Shown piece by piece: positions 48,201 through 60,300 of a DNA stretch of 64,000 bases. Both the position numbers and the translations under genes were made by a program. Source of the stretch: Fasciolopsis buskii (taxonomy: Eukaryota; Platyhelminthes; Trematoda; Plagiorchiida; Fasciolidae). Location: NCBI GenBank assembly GCA_008360955.1, contig LUCM01000101.1, positions 107,079 through 171,078 on the forward strand, read 5' to 3'. The notes under the pieces are model-generated. The model was not told where the DNA came from. It was given only the letters and a program-made list of their open reading frames with translations, and did not search any database. The first letter of the stretch is position 1; every line of letters starts with the position of its first letter.

Positions 48201-51200
48201 CGCGCCTATCTGCGCACACGGAAGAGTTGGTCAAAGTTCACTCGTTGCAGTTTGGAATTCGAATTCCCAAATGACTCCAATATTCAAACAGTTTCTGTCC
48301 CCGTCTTATGCAGCAATCAAGGAATGCTTCGCTGTGTTTATGCCCTAAAAATCTATAAGCGACCCGAAGAGTGGTGAAGGCCCCTCAAAAAGTGGATGCA
48401 GCACAACGTGTCCTCATATCTACAAATCCGAATCGACACCTTCCAACCTCTAAATATGGGGCGATATGACTGATTGCTAAATATAATTTCACCGTTTTGA
48501 TTAGAGGGGTTTCTTGTTTCCAGTGCACGTACCCCCGCTGGCCCTCCCCGGGCAAGCAAGGGAAATCAGCAGGGCCTGATGGAATAAGTAACTTTCATAT
48601 AAATGTTTTCTGAATCCTATGATCATCATCTATAATTTAAACAAGTAAGTGCGGGAAAGCATTTTAATCACCTTGAATGGTCGACATAGCCAGGATAAGA
48701 ACGAGGGTGAAAAAATGCAGAGGAATTAACGGCTGATGCAGTGGGAGAGCGATTTGAATATGTTCGATCCCGAGGGAACGAATGCAAACTCAGCGAACCG
48801 GAAGGGTGCCCTTCTGCCGATGAAATTTAGTTCCGTATTCTGAACGATGGCTAGAATCTGGTTATGTTTTCCATTTCCCTCCCGACCACAAAATATGCTT
48901 GGTGTGACTGAGCCTTGAAGGCAGAACAAAGGTGATCTGAGGGTTATATGATTGCAGGCTTGCGGAAGTTGGTAGTGCATAACCAGAGTTGGGTAGCTCT
49001 CAGCCGATTGGATTGCGCTGTTATTACCTGTCCTCCGGAAAATGTCCAAACGGTGGAGCCAAATAGAGAAAAAGCGTCTTCCGGCGGGATTTAATCTTTC
49101 CGAAACAGTAACCAGAGAGACAGGATTAAAAGTAAAGTCCAGTCATCCCTATTTCCTTTTCACTGCAGATAAAGCAGAAATGCAATAGGTATGAAGTGAC
49201 ACTATACCTAGCCCGCCTTAACCTTAAAAGGTCTCAAAACTCGGAATCCCAAAAAGTAAGTAGTTTCACCAAATTGCGATAGTTTCTGGAAAGTGACCTC
49301 TAAAGGTGGTCAGGGAGACCGTAGAAGTACCTTGATATACGGGATGGTTTTTACTCAGACATTCACGCGCTTCGTTTGGCCTGGCCTACCGAGTAAAATC
49401 CCTTGGAATGATCATTAACCCCATACTCGACTAACGAAAGCACAGAATTTTCTTTGTAGACTCAAACCTTGCAAGCTCACTGAGATCAAAAGGATGCAGG
49501 TTTCGTCTTTGGGGGTAAGCATTAGAAGCATTGCTTCCCTGGCAGTCAACGAAACTTTGACCGCGGTTTCAAAAACGCAGCGCGTTTTGAAGGTAGGTGT
49601 TGGGAAAATGGCGGACGGTTGGAAAAACCGTATACAGAATAACATTGCGGAATTCGGTCCTCAGCTGTAATGCACAGACTGATGTTCATTAAATATACCG
49701 GGACCAAAAATGCACACCGAAGACAATGAGTGATCCCATCGACAGGGATGCGTTCGGTATTACATTCATGGGTTTATTTGTAAAATATAAGGAGTTCCTA
49801 ATTTTGAATATGTTCGGTCCAAATGCTTCAAGGAATCTTTGATCGTCGGTTGTTGCGGCTCCCATTACATAGACTACGGTGAGGCGATACCGGAATGATG
49901 CGAAACTCGCCCTCAGACTAGCTGCAGATTTGAGGTTTCGGATATCTACTCGATCTATACCTGGCTAGCCAACTGCAAAATCCTCTTGTGAGTGAATAAA
50001 TGCGCGATAAAATTTAGGAGGAAATTCACCACTTTACCATCTGATCCCGAAAGATGCGTGAGAGCTTGAAAGAAGAGCAGGAACGGAAGCGCTGGGAACA
50101 GTTATGCACGAATTCGTCGGATTGTAGGCCTTGCGTGGCTAGGCATCCGGCAAATAGAACAAAAAGAATTCGCCACTTGCGGAAAACCAAAATTTCGGGG
50201 GCACCCCACGGATAGCAGATGAACCATTCAATCAAAACCCTTAGCCGAAGCATAATACGCAACGCAGCAAGGGGATAATAGTTATCGGAATGCCCGGCAA
50301 AGCTTTTAAATATAAGCTTTGTGTTAAGGGAGAAGCCGCCTGATGTAGCTTTGAGCTAATGACTCCCGACTGACGGCCAGTCCAGGTGGACTTATTTAAA
50401 CTATATAAACTGGTAAAAGATAAAATAAAAAGGGAACCATAGACTGTTCCAGATGACAGTGCAGGTGTGATGCGACGCTGTTTTAAACTCGAGAATCCTA
50501 CGGTAAGTAGCAGTGGCCGAGTCACATTTTTCTTCTCTCAGAGTCGCTGATGCGCGAAAAGGCCTGCCGAAAGAGGTGGCTCCAGCCCGTACCATAGACC
50601 ACCTTAGGACCAGCAAATATACAGTGCAGCCGCCAGAATCACCACTATAATCTTAATCACCTGATCAGCATGAATCCTTGGTTCGCACGCCATCTTGCGC
50701 AGTTTACCATTCCCAGGATTCTCTTCTCATTCGGAACGTGCCACACCAGAGTTTTCGTCCTCCGCCAAAGTTATCGGACAGACCAAGAGTGTTGCAAGAC
50801 TTATTGGTGACTTTCGTGCAATGCTCCTTCTTTCCTACGGATGCCAGCACTTTCCGTAGGTGATCACAACAGTACTCTTGGAAGTCCAACAGCCGACCGC
50901 TTGGGAGAAAGCAGCTCCTGCGTCGGAAGCAATGTGCGTGAGATGGGTCTCACTTCGGACCGAGTTTCTAGTGCGGTGAACAGACCAAGTTTCAACGGAT
51001 CGGGAAACGTGACCTTGAAGCAGATCCAATATTTGGATGTGGTGCTGGCATGTCGCGTCCCGAGTAGACGCAGTCGCTAAAGCGCATATTGTTTCGGGGC
51101 AAGTCATTTAAAAATACTGCATAATGAATGTGATGAAAATCAGCTTACGGCGGTTTAATGTTATGGCTATCTTGAGTTCCAATGCTAATGTTGCAAAAAA

Positions 51201-51769
51201 TTGTTTTATGCAGGACAATGTTCAAATGATGAGAATGTTACCCCATTATCATTATAATCTTGGGGGCCACTCAAAACGTAAAACAGGATTATCGCAGAAA
51301 AGGGTATTCCTTTTTCCGCGAACACTTACGGGATATAGAATCGCAACTCAGACTCGGCAGTCATCAACGACCTACTACGGCCGTCGGATGGACATGTTTG
51401 ATGGTTTCGGACAAATGCAAGGTTTTTGGTTGCTCACAGCTAAATGCAACAGGACGCTGTAGGCTCATCTTATGGTTTGCGGGGCCAAATGTGTACATTC
51501 CTAGAAGCTACCCACGGTTAGCAATCCAAACTGTCACCTTCGGCCATTGCATGAAGCGTACATGAAGGACATCGATTGTAACATGAAGAAATCTACTGAG
51601 ACAGTCCAAAAAGTTGGTTTTGTTGTTTTCTTCTTGACCTAGCAAACCGCCAAACAATATCACCCTTAGTCGCCATCGTCCTTTCATCCTTCATTGTGGT
51701 ACCTTCATTTAACCTCTGACCGACCTCCTCACGGGGGAAGCTAATAAGATTTGGGTAACACTCGAGGCC
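42251..51769. other. Long stretch without identified genes
   Basis: It contains short AAT repeats (about 43,290-43,308) and many short ORFs on both strands (longest about 135 codons, 47,199-47,603 minus), none with a motif I trust. Possible but unassigned retroelement-like text occurs near 42,480, 44,600-45,400 and 50,240-50,620. No splice-bounded exons were recognised. Confidence 0.35.
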
Positions 51770-53240
51770 GGGGCGCCGTCTACAAGTGCCAAAACAGCTG
51801 TTGCCAACGCCAGTATGTTGCACTATTTGGGCCCGGGTCCGACCGCCGAGCTAATTGGTGCAGCTATTCGGTTTTTCATAGCAGACGCTATTCGAACCTT
51901 GTCTTTTTCCAAAAAATTCAGCCTATTCATTTATGCTACAGCAGGTTCTTTCATGAAGTGCTAACGGTGTACCTTTCAATTCGACGTTTCCGTCATTTTC
52001 TGGTGGGCCAAGATTTCTGCGTGCATACGGATCATAAACCGCTAGTTGACGAGTTCACCGCAAGATTGGGTCCTCACGGAAAGTGCCATAATTAAAATAT
52101 TCCTCTTAATTCACAATGGATATTCGCTACTTTCGCGGGTCTGACAATGTAGTTGCTGATGTGATAACACGTCCGTATATGAACGCGTTGGTTTCTTCAT
52201 TTCATCTCACGAGATTGGCTGAGTTCTATCAAGCTGGTCTTTGTTTAAGTGACTCTTGTTCATTACTCGACCTCGGAAACCCGCCGTCGCCTTGCTTCTC
52301 CAGCACCATTTTGTGCCATTTGTCGACTGAAGTCGACCGCCCACTGGTTCCCACCAATAAATGTAGGACCGTAATTAATGTGTTTATTCAACTTCTCATT
52401 CTGGTGTTCGAGATTTGCGTAAACTCATTTCTGCTGGTTTTGTTTGGCTGCATATGAATTCTGACATTGAGTTATCAGCCAAGGGGTGTCTGAATTGCCA
52501 AAGAATGAAGGTTCACCGTCACAGATTTTCTCCATCATGCATGTATGCTGTTCCTGAAGTACGTTTCACACACATATTGACCTTGTGAGACCGTTACTGC
52601 CATCCTATGGGAATACTGGCGACCCAACCGCCGTTTATCGTTTTGCCCGTTGGCTCATAGCCGTGCTTATTCAGGATATATCGACCGAAAACTTCAGCAA
52701 TGGATTTGCTTTTGTGTGCCTACTACGATCACCACAAACCGCGCTAGCCAGTTTCAATCCACGATGATTTGCCAGTTTCCTAAGCCGCTCGCATTTAGCC
52801 AGATCATGGTTACTGCCTACCATCCATTGGCTAACGGGTTGGTTGAGCAATTTCATCCTCAGCCAAAAGTGACACTCATGTCAAATAAAAATCCAGCTTC
52901 TTGGAGTGCTAATCTGCCACTGGTTCTTCTAAGCTTTCGCTCCTCGGTCAAGGATGTTATGCAGTGCTTCACAGCTAAAACAGTCTTCGATGCACCCATT
53001 CAGCTTCCCAGTGAGTACTTTTATCGTTCTTTTCTTGCTACGCATGATATATCTCAATGTGTTGAGTAACTGCGTGATCACCTGAGTCATCCTTGCCCGA
53101 CACCGACATGTGTTTTACCCAGGAGCATTTTGATACGTAATAATCGCACTCTAAAACACTTGTATTTCACCACTGTGGTTCACTTTGCAAACCTCTCACG
53201 CCACTTTGTGAGGATCCCTTTAGAGTAGTCAGTTTTGTGG
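51770..53240 (+). mobile_element. Ty3/gypsy retrotransposon relic (CsRn1-like)
   Basis: Plus-strand blocks in pol order. First is an RT/RNase H connection (ANASMLHYLGPGPTAEL; FIADAIRTLSFSKKF). RNase H follows, as an IRRFRHFLVGQDFCVHTDHKPL block (51,990-52,050) and then DIRYFRGSDNVVADVI (about 52,120). The integrase zinc-finger end is CLNCQRMKVHRH (about 52,490). Integrase core fragments are TTITTNRASQFQ, VTAYHPLANGLVEQFH and PLVLLSFRSSVKD (52,720-52,960). The first catalytic Asp region is frameshifted, and the second Asp is Asn in TTNRA. The element is dead. No LTRs were identified. It resembles the CsRn1/Kabuki group known from flukes. Confidence 0.8.
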
Positions 53241-53849
53241 ACTAATATTTTCTTATCCGGAAAGGGGATACAACGGACTGAAACCCGCATATTTTGACCC
53301 ACACTACGCGTCCATTACATCTCCAACGAATCACCCATATACTGAAATGACACAGGCGGGCAACATCCCAAAGCTCGATACATTAAAGACCGAAAAAAAT
53401 GTCCTCCATGCACCATATCTTAATCAGCCCATGAGACACTTAGTTGTTTAGATAGATAGCGTCTTTAGCATTTTTGTTCAACGGTTTCATCTATTGAAAT
53501 TGATGATTTTTGCGGTTCATCCCTTTTTAGTTGATGAGCGCTTTAGCAAAGAAGAGGGGGACTTGCAATTTATCTTTCATTGTCTTCAAACACCCCTTAG
53601 TACAGCAAACCGTTTCTTGATATCGATGAATTAATGCACAGAATCGAAATACATGTTCGAATACGCGAATAGAATACCGCCCTGCACGGAGTCTTTTGTT
53701 CAACAAACGCCATTCAGGCTCTCTGGTGTTCATTTTGAACTTTAGTCGCCACCACGTTTGGTAAAATTTAACTCTAAAAGATAACATTTTAAAAGCTTAC
53801 GTCAAAGAAATTTTAATTCAGCACAATCGAATTGAGTTCAGCAGAATCG
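53241..53849. other. Short spacer with an 86-codon minus ORF
   Basis: An ATG-started minus-strand ORF at 53,787-53,527 is basic and aromatic (YQTWWRLKFKM...). It ends in TAA with no recognised motif or splice need. It could be a small gene, an element remnant or chance. Confidence 0.25.
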
Positions 53850-54800
53850 ACTATGGACAAAAGGTTTCAGTCGTGTACCACCAAACCAAACTTTCATCTC
53901 TGTGAGTCAGTCCCAGTTTCTCCTTTGTATTGTTTTATACATTCTTTTTATTGCTCTTTTGTTTATTTCACGACCATCCGCCAATTTGTTTTGGATGCCA
54001 CCGTTTTATTTTTGGTGTACCGAAAATCCATAATTTGTGCTGCAACTCCGAGTCGCTTCAACAGTGTTGCGAGAAAATGTGGCTTACCTGTAAACATTTC
54101 AAAATGCTCTCGGCTTACGACAAGGGTTCTGCAGAAGTGGAACATTCAAAGCCTTATTCTAAAAGGAGGAAATTAAGAACTTTGAAATGGTGGTTTTAGG
54201 CAACCTTAAACCCTTGGCTCAATGCCCGGAGGCTGCCAATAAGGCAAATGTAGGCTTATACCAGTTGCACCGAATGGGTTTATCTAAGGACCCGAGGTTT
54301 ATACTCTAGCATTTCCCATCTAGAGTGCGTGGAACAGGCCTAATCTCCTCAGTTTGCAAGGGAAAATGTCACTTTAGAAAGCTTTCAAATGTTTACGCTG
54401 ATCTGGTGGGGTTGATGGGACTGGACTGCGAACAGAGAACAGAATAACTCCGACTGTTCTCGTCGAATAAGAGCCCTCGGAGACTTGATAGAGTCATTGA
54501 AACAGTCAAGTGAGCCGAAGATCACCAATAAAGCCACCGTTCATCCGTGGCCGAAACTTCACTCTAAAGCTCGTAAAATCAATAGTTGGCAAGACAGTCA
54601 GGACACAGTCGCTCAGTTGCAGAGTAATAAACAACTGGAATAACCCCAATATAAAGGCGGCAAAGACGATTTTAGTCTTTGAGAATAATTTGGATGCACG
54701 TCTTTATGGACTATTTATGAGGCCATGGCAAAGTTTAACTATTAGTCTTTCATATCCATCAGTCGCACATACCTATCATTGCTCTTGTCATCCCCCCTAG
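53850..54800 (+). mobile_element. CR1/L2-like LINE 3' region relic
   Basis: Plus-strand frames show FLVYRKSIICAATPSRFNS then RKCGLPVNISKCSRL (the NPDKC region after YADD). Later comes PPFIRGRNFTLKLVKS then SLSCRVINNWNNP and VFENNLDARLYG. These are the RGHxxKL...FFSxRVINxWNxLP...FKxxLD C-terminal blocks of CR1/L2 polymerases. Stops and shifts interrupt it, and the catalytic YADD is not readable. Confidence 0.62.
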
Positions 54801-57800
54801 CAATGTTAGGCTGTACTCTTCTATCTATTTCCATCACTCACCGTGTTAATATTTTTTCTCATTTTCTCTATCAGTATTAACGAAAACTAATAGCGGAATG
54901 GCTTCACGTTTACTTGACTAATGAATCTCCAAATTTGAGCGGCTTGTCGTACAAAAGTACTTTACTAGTTAATTTCGCGGATGGTATTCCGGGCATGTAG
55001 CACACCTCCTAGGTTCATAAAAACAAAGGATCTCAAGAAAATAAACCTGTTTGGAACAGGTGGGTTCAAAGATGTAAGAAACTGAAATATCAGTCCTGTG
55101 AGCTGATTTGATTTGTCTTTTTGGCCCCAAAAGTTCTGTTCATGTGCTACCCTATGCTCATAATAACAAGGAAATTTTTTATTTCATTATTTCTGGATGC
55201 GTGATAAATGCGAAGTTATATAGTTTAGTTTTTTAAAGTTACGTGGAGGATTTTATCTATTAACCGAAGCATTTGTTTGAGTGATACATTCTGTGATACA
55301 GTATTCAAATATCCTCCAAAGTAGCGGTTCTCAAGATGCTGGTACCCAAACTGGGGCCCCTTAGCATAGCATCTTCGATTATAGGTTAATTTCGCAGTTG
55401 GAGATTTTTCCTATTTTCAGGTGAGGCAGCGACGACAATCAAAGCCAATGCAGTGTTTTGCCAACTCAGACGAAATATGTCTTCCAGGAATGCCAGGGTA
55501 GTCAGTTTCTCGAGCAACGCAACCTAGAATGTACAACACAAGCCTCGAAGCCAAGTTTGGTTTGTGATAATATTATCTTGGAAAATGTCCATTGACATTT
55601 CATAATGATGATCCCAGATATAAGACGGTTAACTTACAAGAAAAGACTGAATTTTCTAGACTTGTATTTAATTTTTCGGCTGGGCAGCGAACTCGCTGTT
55701 ACATTCAGATTAGTATGGGGCTTGCTGATGACTGAAATTTCACTGCCTGGTGTGATGAAAACCCAAATCTGACGGGACACAGCATTAAACTAAAGACGCC
55801 CAGAGGCCTTGGAAGCAACAAGGGACGATTCTTAGACAGAGTCATTAACGTGTAAAAAAGGCTGAGATGGGAAGTATTATCTGTCGTAAGTTTTGCGCAG
55901 TTTAGGGATTTCTTGGAAACGACATGAAAAACGTTATCGTCTAACTGCCTTTTCATCATACTTGGTAATATTCTCTAAGGTCCAATATGTCAATCGGCCT
56001 TTGCTTCAGCATTATGCACTGCTCTTATCTCTACTTCATAATTTGTTTCAACAAGTAAGACAGCGTTTGCCGTCGCCTCTTTGTGGTTGGTGTCTGTACT
56101 CCGTTTTGGCTTTCAACTTTTTGGCTTGAGTCCCTACCCAGCCGGAAACAATTTTGAGGTATACTTGTGAGTCAGCACCCCAACTCATGCACGGAAACTT
56201 CGCAACCAAAGTAAGATGAGATGCTGAGGCTCATCTGTGGATGAATCTGGACTATGGTTTTAATTTGAGCCTCAAATACTGTGACCCAGTCTGACCCGAA
56301 TCACAAAATAACTAAGCGTAACCTGAACGAAAAGAGACCAAGATGTACATAAAGTTGTTCCCATGTTTGTCTATAGCCCCTTGAATAGAACGCAGAAGTT
56401 GTCAATCTCCATAGGATCCTTATAACAAAATGTATCCGGCACAATCCCGCCCACGCATACGCAGGTTAAAAATACTCCAGAAAGTTCTGGGAGAGACGTT
56501 ACCCGAGGCCAATCTTAATACGCTTTTCTACGATAACAGATAAAGTATCCGTATGTTTAAAAATACTACACATCAGAAGAAAACCCGCAGATTCCAGCTT
56601 CCGGAGAGAAAAGTGGTGGACACGAGGCCGATGATAGTCGCAAAGTTCCAGCCCTGTACCGTCACAATGAATCATCCAAATGAAAAATGAATCCTCACGG
56701 AGTGTTTGATTGATAGGAAGATTTAGCTTAAACAGGTATAATCGGCCTTCATATTTGGCGCAACAAAGTTTGCCAGTGAGTCATGTGGTGCAGCGTATTA
56801 CATGTTCCAAATCTGCCATATCGGCTGCTCTACACAGAAATACTGAAAAGCCACCACGTTCAAGCCTAAGACGAACATGAGAAGCGTAAAACCTGCTGAA
56901 ATCTACAACGGACAAAATACCGAAGGAGCGGTGAGTAGCCCACAGCCTGGATCTAACAGCGGCACGGGCTTCGGTAGTTTCTAAAGGTGTTCTCATTAAG
57001 AAGAATATTGTGGCTTCCTGTTGACCAACCGGAGGCCAATAACACTAGAAACATAATGCATGATTGCAATTTCCCGTCCAATGTGTATATGATTACTATT
57101 GGATAAATTACAAAACGTTTCCCATATCGTTGCCAATTCCTCAGAATTCTTAAGATCATCATGAGAAATGGTGATATCTGCGGTAGTTGGAATGGAATGT
57201 CGCAGTTTCACCCCATCGTGCAAAGCAAGCAAGAGGATTAGAACAATGATGTAAAGTCGTTCACATAAAAAGAGTAATGGTACCATCACCCCACCTTTAG
57301 GAACACTACTCGTGACCGTCTAACGTGAAGATGGATTCTTACCAGGAAAATCATGTAACAGAATAAGTCTGCGATCTAATGCATCAACCAACACTGATGC
57401 CGACCGTCTTGAGCATCTTCGACAGTCTGCTGCGGGGAACCTCATAGAATGACCCTTTGAAGCCAACAATCACAACTTCAATGGAGTGCCTCTTGGCCTT
57501 GGCGGACATCGAGCTATTCGAAGCCAGTAGAAAAGTTGGTGCAGATGATCTCCGTGACAGGGTTCTTTGATGCTCAGGGCATACTAGTAGGTGAGCAGGT
57601 AAGTGACTCCCTAACCGTCCGAAAATCACTGGTCTATTAATTTTGCCAGCCACAAAAGTCATGCGGACCGAGAGGTAGATGACAAGGTTGCCCCAAAAAT
57701 TCTATTGAACAGAGAACACATGACTAGAGATTTTCACTCGGTTTAGACATTTTCTATTGTAAACGGATGTCTGAATAGCCCAGTATGAATTGAGGTGGTG

Positions 57801-58749
57801 GTCGGGGTCAGTTTCTTTAATACGACTGCATTTACTGAGATAGAACACATTAACTGGCACAGATTAAAAAATTTGGGTTTCTGCTGGACTTCACCTACAG
57901 CAAAGACCTCCAGATAGGGGAGACGCTCAATAAGGCAACTGCGGAGACATTGACCACTCCCGGGCATAAACCAAAAGAAACTGTTCTAGTAGTTGCCCCT
58001 TCACGAGATTTGTCCCACTCAGGATTCTGCTTGGTGCGCACAGAGGAATGATTTTGTCTAACCTAGTCTGGCTAAAATTTCTAGTTGGCTGTACGGGAAA
58101 CGGAGACGTGAAAATATCAGCTTACCAAATTTAATGGTTTCGATTTTCAATTGCTTGGGTTGTAAATTCGTCGAACTGGTCTTATCACTCCCATTAGAGG
58201 CTAACTTTCTGATATTAGATGTGCAATGATATGGAATTTCTGTGGATCCTAGTACAGAAGCAAAATAAAGACGCTATGTGGAATGTATCTCATTGTAATC
58301 ATACGAAGCGCACCTTAAGATGTACAACATTGATATAGAGAAGGGTAACAAAAGTATCAAAAGCCAGTAACACAGTTAATCATAAGTACAACATATACAA
58401 AAGTTCAATTATAAGATGGATGGGAAAGAAATGGCTCTTCAGAAGCCCTATTTGGTTCTGTTTGACTTTTACCAACTAAACTGATGGTGTTAATACATGA
58501 AATAAGAGTGAAAGTATCTTCACGACAACCTGACCTACTTGTTCTTTGTCTCTTGTTAAATCACGACAGCCAAACATTGTAACCCCTCGGCTGCCTTAGT
58601 GGGTCAAAACTCTCTCATTAGGGAGCCAAAAGCCATTGTTATTAAAAGGGCTAACATCAGCAGAAAAAACACGGTCAAATAAAGCATGAACAATGAGATT
58701 TGGGCAATTGTGCTTGACTTGTACAAATAACAACGATTGGAATTTTAGC
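54801..58749. other. No identified gene or element
   Basis: Short ORFs only. The minus-strand ORF at 56,996-57,289 begins with a hydrophobic stretch (a CERLYIIVLILLLALHDG segment) but has no further support. Confidence 0.35.
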
Positions 58750-59489
58750 AACTTAACAAAAAGTTATCAAAGGTTCGACCAGATTCAACAAAAGAATGAG
58801 GATTAACAGAATGGGCAAGACTTCTGAGGGTGCGCACAAACTCCTCCTCGGGCTCATTAAGTTGACGATAGTTTGGAGTGGTGTAAAAAGGACGAAAACC
58901 AAGCTGTTCTGACTAACCACTGAGAAGCACATCAGAAAAGCGAGCATCTTTGTTGCAGAAAAAGCAAGAGATACACACACTGCACTAAATATTCCAAGTA
59001 AAGCAGATTTTGGGTTAAGGTATGGGTTAGGTTGCCGGAAATGCATCTGGCATCAAATGATGCTTGCATGTGGGTCTTTTACAGTCCATAGCAACTCTGA
59101 AGATGGAAATATTTAGTCCTGACCACCAGTATGTTAGTCGTACTAGTCTTATGGACTTCAAACTTCATAGAATATAGATCTTAAACTATGACTGTCTCCA
59201 ACGTCTGACGGTCTACGGTAGATCATTAAAGCACCAAGCCCATTGGAGAAAACGAAAGATTCTCTTGATGAGCGATAAAAGCTAGAGGTCAACACTACTC
59301 CTAACTGCTTTTTCCGCGAACCAAAGCATATCATGAATTAAGTTCTGTGGATGCACAGGAAGTGGTAGCATCAGACGGGTGAAGGACACGTAAAACTGAC
59401 GATAAGGGGACAAAAGATAGCATCTTGGATGTTTCTAGCACTTACCTGTATAATATCTTCGTCAGTGGAACTTAATACAATACTGCAAC

Positions 59490-60300
59490 GTTGAACTGTC
59501 ATTGATAATGGTTTCGCCAGTGACTCTTTATGATGGTGCACAGTCATTAACGCTTCATTACTGGCAGGGTGGCGAGTTTTATTTCAAGGAGGTCGTCGAA
59601 CAAACTTTCGGCTATCCAATAGACTGTCAAGACTTACTGTTGGATATCGGAATATTCTTTTTTCCATTTCTGTTAGTCCCTTAGAAATGCAAATGACTGG
59701 TCAACCACTTTTTCCAGAACTTTTCCAATACCTGTGGGAGAGGCATTTGTAAGCACAAAAGGGAAATCTTTTGATGAGGACGACGTGGGAACAATATCAA
59801 GTTGGAGAAAAGAATAAAAGCTCCCATTAACGCCTTGTAAAATGGAGATCAATAAACGCATTTTTCAGAAAGAATGCCGATCAAACAAGCGGCCCTTTTT
59901 GGCAAATGTTTGAGGAAAACGAGGAGAAATATTGTAATTCACTTAAAATTGAGTTAAGTTTAAAAGTATTATCGGAGAAAACATCCAATAAAAGTTAACG
60001 GTCTCTTGGAATCCGGTAAAATTCCATCAGAAATGATATTGTAACCGAGAAAGGAGAATAAGTCAAGGCTAAAAACATGCTTCGTGGAGATGATATTAGC
60101 ATTAAACTGAACGAATTTTTTGAGTAAATGATATAAATGAGAAAAATATGTCTTCGGAAGTGGCATGAATCTCTGCATCATTAATAAGGTCATTGTGAAG
60201 CTGCTAAAAGAGCCACAAGCAAACATGCAAACCGAAAGAGAGGAAACTGCATTTGTGAAGACTAAAGCGACAAAATCGTGGTGTTGCTGAACGGAGTTTG
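59490..60300 (-). mobile_element. Ty3/gypsy reverse transcriptase and RNase H relic
   Basis: Minus-strand blocks, 5' to 3'. First is a stretch aligning with the RT catalytic region, with YLDD lost (FMPLPKTYFSHLYHLLKKF). A FSLDLFSFLGYNIISDGILPDSKR block follows; this is the FLGHxxSxxGI motif after RT. Next are FPFVLTNASPTGIGKVLEK (the RNase H start, VLTTDASxxGIGAVL, with its Asp changed to Asn) and a KGLTEMEKRIFRY block (the LTxxEKxY motif). The piece is AT-rich and highly decayed. Sequence at 58,753-59,046 on the same strand may be a further part but carries no firm motif. Confidence 0.62.
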
